From the NCBI RefSeq assembly GCF_021917145.1, contig NC_061074.1, positions 5,465,837-5,529,836 of the forward strand: a DNA stretch of 64,000 nucleotides, given 5' to 3'. The notes beneath the pieces are model-generated. The model was not told the DNA's origin, ran no database searches, and saw only the letters and a program-made list of their open reading frames with translations. Positions 1 to 13,296 of the stretch are shown one piece after another (within the stretch, counting starts at the first letter, position 1; every line of letters starts with the position of its first letter). This DNA comes from Hypomesus transpacificus (taxonomy: Eukaryota > Chordata > Actinopteri > Osmeriformes > Osmeridae). A program made the position numbers and the translations under genes.

Positions 1-48
1 GTGAATTACCCCCTCAACTTGCTCTGTAATTGTGTGGATGCTCGAGCA

Positions 49-262
<214 letters not shown>

Positions 263-265
<3 letters not shown>

Positions 266-1419
266 GTGCCAGTGGAGTGGTAAGAAAAGAGTGACATCAT
301 GACAGAGAGGTAATAATGTGATGTGGCACTTAAGTCTCCAACAGAATCACTGACAGGACCAGGCACTAATGACAGAGGGCACCACTGAGGGCCCCCAATT
401 ACCACTAAAGGGAACAGTCCACCAAAGAAGTCCATCTATGGTGACAACACAAGGACACCAGAATAGATAGTACACTTTAGCAGACTGTGTTACGTTTCTG
501 ATTTCAGAATAAAGTACATTGTAGATTCATACCTGTTCCCATTGATTTAGATCATTATGGCTGATGTGTATGTGTGGGTGGGTCTTTGCTGCCTGTTGGT
601 TCCAAGTGTGATTACACTAGGGTTGAAGTAGGGTTGTAATCAATAAATGGGTCAATGAGAAATGAGAAGACCCAGATATATTTCTAGATCATAGTTGCAC
701 CACAGTTCTGTTTGTCAGCCCCTCCACCTTCCTTTTGTCTTTCTCTATCTCTCGCACAGGAACCTGCAACTTGACCTATCTTTTGCTCTCACCATGGCAA
801 CGCGCAAGAATGTAGCCAAGAAGTATTCTTACCAAACTATGAGATACTAAATGCTTTTCATATCTGCAAAGCATTGTCTTTAACTTGAACCAATAACTTG
901 CAAGTTCACACCCACAGGGCTAAGTAGAGCTATGTATACAGTAGGTATGACATACAGTAATTGGGTGATGTGAAGCCCTCTGTGACATTGCTTGTAAAAA
1001 GGGCTATACAAATACATTTTGATTAGATTTAGATTTGATTGGGGAAAAAGCTAACTGAGGGAGTTAACTGTGATCAGCAGCTCATCGGTTATCTATCTCA
1101 TTTAGTAATGGTAAAATAGCATTATCTTTCATTTGCATATGTATCAGTTCCACTAAAGTACATTGAACGTGCCTCACCCTCTCTCCCTCAAACTCCAAAC
1201 CCATACACACTCTACAGTATGCCTGCATTGTTGGGCTAGGCTTTGGGGTTGAAGAGAGAGGAGTGAGGGATGGGGTGGTTGCCACTCAGGTAGAAGATGT
1301 GGGGGGAAAGGAAAAGGTGTTGGGGAAAAGGAGGTGGGGGGCAGAAAATGACAAACAGAAAGTTGAGGAAGGGGATATGGGAAGTGGAGTTTTTTTTAAG
1401 GGTGTCAGGTGATAAAAAC
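263..1419. other. SGSM2 intron sequence, no feature seen
   Basis: Single-copy-looking intron downstream of SGSM2 exon 12 on the minus strand. I looked for the next SGSM2 exon (the residues leading to the TBC domain) and did not find it, so it should lie beyond the left edge. No RNA gene or element is recognised. Confidence 0.6.
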
Positions 1420-1554
1420 CTTTCATAACATTAGGGTCTGTGAGGTTCCGCGAGCAGATCATTGAGATCATAGCGTGGAGCCTATCCTCCTCTTCCTCGT
1501 CGTCGTCCAGCGAGGGCGCGCGACTGCCCGTGGTGTGGTGGTAGTTTATAGTGA
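1420..1554 (-). other. sgsm2: SGSM2 exon 12, probable 45-codon cassette exon
   Basis: This exon is exactly 135 nt and sits at the same phase on both sides, so skipping or including it keeps the frame. It encodes an acidic stretch (LDDDEEEED) followed by [20 protein letters not shown]. The acceptor is GAGCAG and the donor is a weak G|GTTTTT. As I recall, human SGSM2 has isoforms differing by about 45 residues at this point, which would suit an optional exon. The splice sites are read from sequence; alternative use is inferred. Confidence 0.75.
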
Positions 1555-4500
1555 CTGCTCCCCCCATAGTGACATACAAGAGAAGAGGGTTATACAGCGC
1601 CACCTATAGGCCTGGGAGGACTTGCAACACCTAAGTGTTGACATTTTTAAATAGATAGGCTGGCACACACAAAATGTCCCCAGGTGTACAGTCTGAAGTG
1701 TAAGCACAGATACCAACAGGTTCACACTATTGCACACTGCACAAACAAAAAGCACATACAGAAAATCCGACATAGAGCTTGCTGCTCCCTCTCTTTCTCA
1801 ATGCAAATACATACCAAAAACAATGAGACTTGTTTTACAGTAACTGCAGTGTACAGACAAACAAGAAGAGAGTGCTGCTAGCCTGTGTGGCTAAGTTACT
1901 GTATTACCTCATAAAAAAGAACTGATATCAAATCAATGTTATCCACTGCAATATGTTACACAGAGCATTCACTCAAACAGGGACTGAAGTGGAATCTGTG
2001 TGTGTGTGTGAGTGAGTGCAGATAACTCACTGGAGTCATGCCGGTGCCCAGGGTAAACAATGCGGAATACATAGTCAGCAGCAATCTGATCGTCTCCATT
2101 CCCTTCCTGGTCGACCAGTCTGGCTGTGCTGGTCCTCTTCCTTAGCTTGGGGAAGACCTTTCCCTGCACCTCCCACACACGTGCACACACGCACACACAC
2201 ACATGCACACGCACACACACACACACACATGCACACACAGAAAACAATGCCTCTGCCATTAGCCTTTCTGTTCCTTTGGAGTACCACAATTGACTTCTGT
2301 ACACTATGTTCATCATCTGAGGAATATCAATACAATGACTCAGGAAAAAAAAGGCGAAAGGGGAATTATTGACATCTTCAGCCATTATTTGGTTACACTA
2401 TCTCAGCCTAGGAGGACGGCAGAAGCAGCACTGCACCAGAGGGTGGAAGAGGAGAACCCGGGGGCTTCTACTGGGACTGAACTACAGTTCTGATTCAATA
2501 GAGATGATGTTCTTGATTGCTAGGCCTCAATGTTCCTCGACGCACAGCACTTTCCTGGGTAGACATGCCACGTATAGAGTACCGGAGTCTGGCAACGACA
2601 CCCACCTTGCCTCTCTGGGACCAGAGAGGGGGCTCCAGCTGGCCCCGGGGCAGCAGGCCGGTCTCCAGGCAGGACAGGAAGGCAAGGAGGTGGCCCCCGG
2701 GGGGGAACTGGAGGGGAGGTCGCTGGATGCCATCCTGGCTGACCAGCACCAATGTTCCACCACAGTCAGCTATGGAGTGATGGGAGAAAGAGAGAAGAGG
2801 GTCAAAGGAAAAAGGAGGGTGAGAAATAATGAAGCGGAGGTATGGCAGGAGAACAGGAAATAGGGAGAGATGGACAAAGGCAAGAGTAAAAGAGAGGGGA
2901 TGGGGGAAGGGAGGGGAGGGGGAGTGGAAATAAAGGAGATGGGGGGGAGGGCGGACACAAAGATAAATGACTAACATGGTCGTCTCAGATTACTGCTCTG
3001 ACCCACGCCCACAGATCTCAAACCCCGAGCTGGAATTACGAACTGGAACCAGACAATTAGCACTTCATCAAATCTGCTAATCAATACTGTAAAGTGACAT
3101 TGGTTTCAAAGCATTGTGTGATGACGCGCTATGACAGAATGTGTATCTTCTGTATTATTGGCAAAACAGAAGGGTATCTAGTTTGTTTGTCACACTGTGT
3201 CAGTATGAAATAATGGTTGAAGGGGGAATGTTGAAAAACATGCTACGCGAGAAGGCTGAACAACTCCAGGACTCACGTCGTTGGTGACAGTGAATGCAGA
3301 CGATTTGCCGCAAAGGCACGGTCAATGCGTAATCCCAATAGATACTAGGACGGAAGAAAGAGAGAGAGAGAATAAGAGAGAGAGATTGAATGGCCACCAT
3401 TTTGTCCAAATAAATGTAATAAGCGTGCGTGTGTGGATCAGGGGCAGGAGTCTGTACCTCTTCTCCAGGTCACAGTCTCCCAGAGTGCCGTTGATCAGCT
3501 GGTTTGGGGTCCACTTGAGGGTCAGGCTGTCCCCTGCCTGATGAAGAGACAAGTAACCCCGCAACACCTCCATATCCTTCTTCTACAGGGAGAGTGATGG
3601 AGGGAGAGATGGGGAGAGAAAATAGATTGAAGAGTGTGATGGAGGAGGTTGGGAGGGAGAGAGAGAGGGATAGCGTGCATGAGTAAGATTAATTGAATCT
3701 GTAATTTTTATGTGAGCGCAGAGCACACGAGACAATAGAATGCAATAAAGATTGGAGAGGAGGAAATAAAAAAGATGGGAAGAGGAAAGGATGATCCAGA
3801 ACGAATGGAGAGATCAGGAAACTGAAGGACTGGCAGCATCAAGACAGGGATGGACTGAGAGGATGGGAAAGAATAATTGTGGGGGCGTCGGGAAAGATGG
3901 AGGAAAAAATGAAAACGAAAAAAGGCAGTGGAGGCTGAAAGATGACCCTCCTCCACTGAGCTGGCAGTGTGTTTGCTGGCACAGTACTTGGCGATCCAGT
4001 TTTCCACCCAAATCTAATTAAAGCTAAATCTTCACCATGTCTCCAAGTTGGTTGGGTTCCTTTCCCCTATCGATTGCCTGGACTAGGGCTGGACCAAAGG
4101 AGCTATGATAGAGCACAGCAGCCCACAGCTGCCCTAATTCTCTCTTCACCATCATTCTGCAAGCTGGAACGGCTTCAGGGGAGTGCTGCACAGCAGACTG
4201 TTTAGAGCAGTGTTTTGTATGGAATAAAAAGACGACTATGTTACACAATGTAGTACATAGTAGCAACAGTTGTTGCATGAATATGTAATCCTGGTATAAA
4301 TGTCCAAGCTTCCTGCTTTGCGCTAGGGGTACGGTAGTGTGTGGTGCGTTGATCATTTAAATAGTATAATTTGTGTTGATACTGCAGTGGGTGTGGACCT
4401 GCTTCATATACACAATGGGTGTGGACCTGCTTCATATACACAATGGGTGTGGACCTGCTTCATATACACTATGGGTGTGGACCTGCTTCATATACACTAT

Positions 4501-7500
4501 GGGTGTGGACCTGCTTCATATACACTATGGGTGTGGACCTGCTTCATATACACTATGGGTGTGGACCTGCTTCATATACACTATGGGTGTGGACCTGCTT
4601 CATATACACTATGGGTGTGGACCTGCTTCATATACACTATGGGTGTGGACCTGCTTCATATACACTATGGGTGTGGACCTGCTTCATATACACTATGGGT
4701 GTGGACCTGCTTCATATACACTATGGGTGTGGACCTGCTTCATATACACTATGGGTGTGGACCTGCTTCATATACACTATGGGTGTGGACCTGCTTCATA
4801 TACACTATGGGTGTGGACCTGCTTCATATACACTATGGGTGTGGACCTGCTTCATATACACTATGGGTGTGGACCTGCTTCATATACACTATGGGTGTGG
4901 ACCTGCTTCATATACACTATGGGTGTGGACCTGCTTCATATACACTATGGGTGTGGACCTGCTTCATATACACTATGGGTGTGGACCTGCTTCATATACA
5001 CTATGGGTGTGGACCTGCTTCATATACACTATGGGTGTGGACCTGCTTCATATACACTATGGGTGTGGACCTGCTTCATATACACTATGGGTGTGGACCT
5101 GCCCATGGGTGTGTGTGTGCGCTTGTGGGAGGGAGAGATAAATAGAATGTGTGTGTGTGCACATCTTCATGCCACCCCCGTATCCTAGCCTGCACCTTGT
5201 GTGAGGGTCAGCGCAGTGGGTATGTACTGAGAAGAGTGGGAGATCGGTGATCATTAAAGATTCCCAAGACCAAACATGTCATTTACTGAACCAGCAGCTT
5301 GGCTAAAAGCTGAGAATTGGTAGGAAAGCAAAGGCTGAATGTGAGAGGACATGAGAACACAGGCATACTTGCGTGTATGTGTGTACTGTACCAATGAACA
5401 AGAGATATATAAATATTGTAGATTACTTGATAGGAAATTCTTTATGGCTTACCAAGTACCCTGAACTATGGTGTCTTTTTATGTGCTTTATAATGTGGGT
5501 TTGTGCGTAAGGTAGATTCTCCTACATCAATATGGCCAGATGTACTGTAGGTATGGTGACTTGTTTAATTGAGAAGAGCCAGCATGGTTTTGGTCTATGC
5601 CTTCCTTTAGGCCACAGGAAACATAGTCTTGAAGGTTCCTAAATACTAAATAACAGATACTAGCAGATAATCGATGAATGAATAGAATCTCTATCTATCT
5701 ACCTAACAAAAATGTCTTCTATTGCCATTTCTTGTTTACTTTTGTCTGCTTTAGTACATAAGCTTGTGCATGACTGCCATTTTATAGAGAACTGACTCAT
5801 ATATTGACTGACATCATTGCTGTGGGCCTTCTCTCCATGCATGAATACATTTGACATGATCTTACTTTTGCATGACTGAAAGTCTCGTTCATTATTGAAC
5901 CACGACGTATGTGTTTGTTTTCTAGTTGACATCCAACGTCCACCTGCCCTTTTGGCAGTTGTCCAATCAGCCTTACCGGTTGCACCATGACATTATTCTT
6001 GCCGTAGAGGAGGTGGGTACGGGAGTTCTGATGGAGGGATTCCACGTACTCCCTCGCCGACGCTGCAAACTTGTCGTCCGACATGCTGCCGCTGGACTGT
6101 CTCTTACGAATCTGGGGTACGGAGAGAACCAATGAATGATCCAGAATGATCAAGTATTAAAAGAGGGTGTTTACCTGTGTGTGTACCCCCTGTCCCCTGG
6201 TCCCCCTCACCCCTAGAGCAGGTCGGCGGCTGGGGGAGGCGTCCTGGCCTCGGTGGGCTCCGTGGATACGGTGGCGCTGGACCAGCTCGTTGGCAGAAGG
6301 GTCCGTCCAGAAGTGGTCTGACGTCTTCAGCTTGGTGTACTCCAAGGCACAGGGCCCCACTTAGACAACACAGGGAAAGGAGGAAAGAAGGAGGGAGAGA
6401 GAAAGAGAAAGAAGAGGAAGATGGAATAAAATATAAATTAAATTCTTCCTTAAAAAAGCAAACAACCCTTGAAATTACAATAGCATACTCATACAACATC
6501 ACTGATCAGAATAACAAAAAGTAGGTCTTTGTTTCTCTGTGGAGCATATTAGTAACCGCGTCCTGAGGCTACTCACCCAGTAGTGCAGCCAGGATGGGGC
6601 CAAACACTGAGTCATGCATCAGAGCCTCCTTCTCATAGTACTTACTGCCGAGAAAACAGACAACACAGAAAGAAAAACAGACAGGCACCTAAAATGTAGT
6701 GAACCACAAAAGAGTATTCTCTCCAATACATTAAAGAACTATTCAACAGACCATTATGCCTAATAAAAGAAAATTCAGGCTTTAATCTTTCAAAGGAAGG
6801 CCTTTAGTGATACTGGAGTGGCACAGTACCATGCAGCAAAGAGAACATAGAGGACAAATGTGGAAAAGTTGCTAAAAAAATATACGACTACATTATTACC
6901 AGGACAATGGTTCAAAGAAGATATGCGTGTTTGATGTAAGATAGCATATGAAGCTGAATCATCAGCGAAAGGTCACTGAACAACAACCGCTTTATCTCAA
7001 AGACACGACAGTGGTTGGCCTTTGCATCGCAGCTTGCTGGAGTGGTGTTGCTAGCGTTGATTACAGAAGCCTATTCTCACCTGGAGTTGTCGACAATATA
7101 CTGGACGATCTTGTCCAGGACCTTCTCAAAGAGTGCCGTGCGTACCCAGATGTGCTTGAGCGCCTGTACTGAGAGGGGCTGGGGGGCTCGACCTGCCGAC
7201 GACGAGCCCTGACGCTTCAGGGGTTCGTGAACCACGCTCTGTGCTTTCCTAAAGGTCAGAGGTCGACATTAGGAAACCAGTACCAAAACAAGACACGATG
7301 TTCTGTTTTCAACAAATAGATGGTCTGAGATCAGAGGATATGAACTCATTAATCTGGATGTAAAAGGAAAAACTGATCTGAGATCAGATCAAGTCCCCCT
7401 AGGACAGTGTTGACACCCATTTAGCCAGAGAGGCAGTTCCATTAACCATCAGGGGGCGATGTGGCACATTTACAATGAAGCTGTCCATCGCAACTCACAC

Positions 7501-10500
7501 CAATTACCAAATTTAACAGAGTTGATCTGATCAGATTCTTGATACTACTCTCTTGGACAAATTTGCTGACATTCTCTTCATTGGCAACTGCAGGGAGAGA
7601 TTCTTCAATCCATGACAATTCTTTAAGAAAATTACTTCAATCGACAGAAAGAGAATAAAGATGTTAGTTCATTTGACATGGATTGTCTTGAGTAGTCAAT
7701 TCAAAATACCAGGAAAAAAATGCTCCAAAACAGCATCAGTCATTTGAAATGATAAAACAATGCTTGGAGTATCTCTGTTCTATTATGAAAGACTATTTGG
7801 CACTCTCACACAGTAATCATATGAAACACCCCCTGATCACTCCCGCCGCCCCCACCTCTCACTCTCTCTCCATCCCACCTCCCACTCAGACCCTCACTCC
7901 ACTCCAACCATCAGACGTGTGTGGTTGGTGATGAGACGGGGGGGAGGGGGATGAAGCTGCAGTCACGAAGCAGCACTTTTACCACAGGGAGGTGGGGGTG
8001 ACATCGGCACAAAGGCAGCAACAGGTCCAGACAGGGATGGATGAGGGAATGAGGCAGCAACAGGTCCAGACAGGTATGGATGAGGGAATGAGAGCCACTG
8101 AATAAATCTAACTGGCAGACACATCTAAACAGTTAGGATCGCGAAGGACGGGAAGTAGTTCAGAAAGGGGGAGGAGCTGGTCGAGACAGGGAGTCTGTGT
8201 TGGACAAGCAGATTGAAATGTAAAAGGCAAAGGGAAACTTTATAGGAACTCTTTTACCTAAGATGAGCTGTGTTTCCAATGCAGGAACCAGGGTCTAAAT
8301 TGAGTTCCGGGGAGCAAGAAGTAGGAACCAATGAGTCCCTGCTCCGGGGGTAGAACTATCCAAAACACAGGAACTTTGGGGGTGGGGATTGCAACACTGG
8401 ACATTTCTGATTAGTACTTGCAGCAGCAACCTTCTAGTTCCTTGGAAAGTAGTTCTGGTGGAAACGCAGCAATACAGAATATAAATACTATATATCATAA
8501 ACCCATTAAAGTGTTACTATACACCAGGGTGACCGTGTCCTGAGAGCAATGTGTAAGCATGTATAACATGGATGAGTTGTCCATGAAAATGTCTGCCTGG
8601 GGATCCTATTGGTGCAGCGAGGTGGAACACCAACCCACTCAGATCATTGGTGAAAACAACCAGATCAATCACCAGCGGTTGTTTCCTGTAACAACCCCCC
8701 CTCCCCTCCTCCCCCCCTCCTCCTCCTCCCCTCCCCCCCTCCCCTCCTCCCCCCCCTCCCCCCCTCCCCCCTCCCCCTCCCCTCCCCCCCTCCTCCCCTC
8801 CTCCCCCCCTCCCCCCCTCCCCTCCTCCCCCCCCTCCCCCCCTCTCCCCTCCCCCCCTCCCCTCCTCCTCCCCTCCCCCCCTCCCCTCCTCCCCTCCCCT
8901 CCTCCCCTCCTCCCCTCCTCCCCCGGCCCCTGAATCACACACACCTGAAGCAGACCAAAAGTTGGATGTCGGCACAAGATCTTAACACATTTAAAATGTC
9001 AACTAATGTCAACATGATGGAGAAGATTGGCATATTACTGTGCGAGTAGCATGATTGTATTCCACGCCACCGAATGAACGATACCATGACGACACAATTT
9101 CTCTCCCATGTGTGCGTGATCGGAATGAGATTTCCCACAAAAGCTGGAAGGCCTGCAGTATCAAATCTCATGGGATCAAATGCCGCCTGACAAGACGGAG
9201 GAGAAAGATGTGGTTGAGGTCGTAACACGAGCAGGGGGGAGGGGTGGGTGGGGGGCACCAAGGACGTAGTACTGAGATGCACCCGAGAGACAGGACATCT
9301 GGCATTTGGCCCAGAATGCATCAGGGGATGGCAGAGGGATATTGGGTTGGGAGGGCAGTGTGTGTATGTATGTATCTGGGGTTGTTGTGAGTGGATGGGG
9401 AGATAGAGGTTCCCTTATTCATACAGGCTTAGTGTGACACCCCTGCATGTTTGTGTGAGCTGGTTGGTTTATGCTTGGCCCAAAATCCTTCTCACAGTCC
9501 AGCTCCAGCCTGGCTTGGATGTGAGGAGGCACTAGCATCACAGAGAGAAGCAGGAGTATTTAACCACACCTCAGCATTAGCATTGATCAATGTCGGCCTT
9601 TAGGACAACAGTGTGTGGGTGTGTGTTTGTGGGTCTGCATTTGAATATGATCGAATCCAGCATAATCAGTCAAATCAATCTGGCCTAAACAGGACTATGA
9701 GGATACAGTGGGTGGACAATAGTGTGTCCATGAATGACTGCTTATGTGATTAGATGACTGAATGTGTGGATGAAACAAAGGGAAGTGAGAAGGTAAGTGA
9801 GAGAGAGCGATACAAAAAAGAGATGGGGAGGAGATCCGAGGGACCTCTGGCCCGAGTGACATTCAGATAACCCAATTTAATCCTCAACTGAATTTGGAAA
9901 TCCAATCTGCCCCTGCTGGAGAGCAGGCTGCTGGAGAGCATACACAGATGATCCTGAGGGCCTAATTGTGTTCCAGCCATTTACCACGCACTCTCTCACC
10001 CACTAACAATGAGAGCACAAATTTGGCCCCAATCAGTCAGGATGTGCAAGATCATGCACAAGAGCCTATTTATGAAGACTTAGTTTATTATCTTTAGTCA
10101 GCATTTTAGGAATTAATTGGAGCCCCTTCCTCATTCAACCTATTGACTGCACTGATGAACTCAGTGTGGTCAGTAGTTTCAATAATGAAGGAGTTACAAT
10201 TAATTTTAAAATGCTGATTAAAAATAATAGACTTTGTTTTTCTAGTTTCTTTCTCTCTCTCTCTCGCTCGCTTTCTGCACGGCTCACTCGTGCTCTTGTG
10301 ATGGTGGCGCAAATATGTCGCCATGGCAACGGGAGTAACCGAGCGATGGAGCCCTGAGGTGGGGTGACAGGAAGAGTTGTGTGTATGTCTGTGTGTGAGA
10401 GTGTGTCGGTGTTGTGTGTGTGTGGTGCGCGTGGGGGGAGGGAATAAACAGGAGAATGAGACTACAGTGATAGCTTTTAATTCAGTGCCTTGTCTTTCCA

Positions 10501-12848
10501 GGGAAATAAAAAACAAATGTAATCAAAAAACTGCTTCAACAGAAGTAATAAATCTAGCGCTTGTGTCCTATGTTTTTATGGACGTGTTCCAATATTATCT
10601 ACAGATTACTGCATGTAACTGGAAGTGTACACAGTGACGTGTGTGTGTTCCACTTCCCCCCTCAGTTAAAAGCATTTCCCTCCAACCCTAGAGTGGCAGG
10701 CAGTAGCCATGTGGTTTGGCTAATGGACAATTAATGGGCAAACAAACAGCTTGCCCTGTGCCTCAGTGCCTGCTGACAAAGCAGTTTATCATCCTGTGTA
10801 CACACACACACACATATATGTTTACGCACAGACACACTCTTCCCTGGGTTATTGTTCCACACACGCGGATGTCATCGAGGCGTTTGTACACGAACGCTTG
10901 ACTTTAGTAAACACGAGCCTGGCCAAAGGCCATGAGTGATGATACTTCTGATGTATGTGGACCTACTGTGTTTCAGATCAGATTAGTTTTGTTCAGTGTG
11001 ACTGGTTTTATTACATTGGGTTTTGGTGTGCTCTGGAACTGTAAAACGCCACAGTAAGGGAACAGGTACCTGGTGACCTCGGCCTGTTGTTGGAGCTGCT
11101 CCTGCACCTTGCGGCACACCTCACCAGTCGTGGCATTGACCTTGCCGATCTTGGTGAAGAGGGCGGCGATTTTGTCACTGCGCAGGAAGCCGGCAGCTCT
11201 CCGCTTCAGCTTGTGGCCCATGCAAGCCTCGATGGTGCCTGGAGTGACAGCAAGTAGGACGGAGAGAGGGAGGGGGAGAGTGGTGGAGGGGGAGATAAAA
11301 AAAGGATGGTTAGGATAGATAGGAATAGGACAAAAGTGAGGGGTGGGATAAAGAAGTGGAAGAATAGGAAAGGTTTAATGTGTTTGGTGTAAAAGAGGGA
11401 GAACGATTGAAAGAGGAAGACAGGAATTGAAATGAAGTGAAGGAGTGAGAACAAGCAGGCCAATACAGTCTCCCACAGGAAGCGTCTCATTGGAATCACC
11501 TGTTGGAGGAATTCATTAATTATAGACACACTTCGCCCTCCTAAGCAGCCTTCTCTTCCCAACGTCTCTCAAGGAGTTAGGCTAACTAACTTCAGAAGCA
11601 GTGTGTCAGATAGTCTACTTGTAAACTGCACACAAGTGCAGACACCTAGTATGACATGACTGCCTGCACTGTGTTCAGAGTCAATTGTTGATGTGGGATA
11701 AGAGGAGTAAGAAAAGCAAAACTGTAGAACATTTTGCAAAACATGGCTTCTGAGAGAAAATGGTCCTGCAGCAAAGTGATTTGTCGTGTGTCAGATCGTG
11801 GTAATGATCCTAAAGAACTAAGACTGAGACATAACCAAAACAGAGAAGGGAAGATTTTGTCAGTAGAGTCTAGTTTAGATTAGCTGACCGTCTAAGGGTT
11901 GTAGTGCAAATGAAATTGTATAATGAATTTGTATTCACATTACTGGGAATAGAGAAATGGCAATCTCAGTGATTTACATTGCTGCTGATACCAGGTTGAA
12001 GTCTCTCTCAGTCTGCTTGTCTCCCATCATGTGATGAATGCTATTGATGCCTACCTGGAACTAGAACACCAGTGACAACAACATTGGTGTTTTATGGTTG
12101 TAATAGCTGGGTTTTTATTGCTGTGCTTGCTAAACTGGAACCAATGGTGGGATATTGTTTTTTGGCTAGGGGAGAACAGTCTCTGAGCAAGCTGAAGGAA
12201 ATATATAGGGTGTAGATTTAGCATCCTAGGACTATCCAGGGTGAAATAAACGCTAACCTATTAATTTACAGCACTGACTTTCCTCCTGTAAAACATTCAA
12301 CAAATGACTAATTCAATTATGTTTCCAAAATAACAGTATTCCCTCAAGTGAAAAATGTGCTGTAACGAACAGCAGTATACTTTGTTGCTCCATAAACAGA
12401 TTTCAATTTGAAAAGCGTTGAGCATAAGTTTTCCTACTGTTGATGAAAGCTATTCACAAGGCAATGACTTCCAGCTGCTGTTGTCCCCAGCCTTCACTCT
12501 GCTCTCCTCCCTCTCTTCGCTCCCTAGGAGGTGTGTGTTCAGCTCACGACCAGTGATGAGGTTGGTGGTTTCGGTGTGTGGCTGCGATGATTCATCTAAG
12601 TGGAGCCTAAGTGCTTTCTATTGAGAAAGCAGCAGGAGTCAGACAAGCTAGCTAACTTTCTTAAAAAGAGTAAAAGAGCCTCAAGTAGAAGGCTGATCTA
12701 CTACGGATAGTGTTTCACACTATAGGGTCATGCATGAAGTTTCTCTTCCTGTAACATCACGCTACTAGAGCTGTATTAAATCGGTTTGAGGGGGTGTGAG
12801 TGTGTGGGTGTTTGGTTCTGTCTATGTGTGGTAAACAAATATTGTATC

Positions 12849-12894
<46 letters not shown>

Positions 12895-13235
12895 TCAGGG
12901 GTTGCCATATGGTACACTGTTTATGAAGCCACTTCAACATGTACAGTTCATACTGTATTGCTTCCCTTGAATCCCCAAAGCATTTGAAAGGTGGTGAGAA
13001 AAATGCTTTTGTAACAATATGCAAGAGAAAAGTCTCTATTGGGGATACAGTAGTCCCAGTAGCAACATAGATTTAAAAAAAACTTGCGCATGGTCAAAAA
13101 AGAAAACTACTGTTTTTTCATCGGTGGTCAAAAACCTTTCACTTCTAGAGAGAATTGAAACTCCAAGGACAGTGTAGTGAACCTAGGCGTATGGATGGGA
13201 GCATAACAGAGATAGAGAGTGCTGTCCTGTACATG

Positions 13236-13296
<61 letters not shown>

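Larger units (their letters stand above)
7249..11069. other. SGSM2 intron 3
   Basis: Intron of about 3.8 kb between exons 3 and 4. It holds a 39-bp duplication (8013-8093), a long C/T tract (8694-8931) and short GT or CA runs near 10,380 and 10,800. Nothing else in it looks coding or structured. Confidence 0.8.

Noticed and set aside
1969..2385. 138-codon minus-strand frame
   Set aside because: It contains SGSM2 exon 11 (2031-2163) but the rest is the flanking intron and its TG repeat.
3708..4011. Minus-strand frame [20 protein letters not shown]... as an SGSM2 exon
   Set aside because: No family similarity, and SGSM2 exons 7 and 8 join directly in phase without it.
4339..5188. Three overlapping 240-271 codon plus-strand frames
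   Set aside because: They are produced entirely by the stop-free 28-bp minisatellite and have no codon bias, no splice context and no recognisable domain.
8517..8977. Proline-rich and glycine/arginine-rich frames of about 100-150 codons on both strands
   Set aside because: They translate the C/T low-complexity tract; composition explains them.
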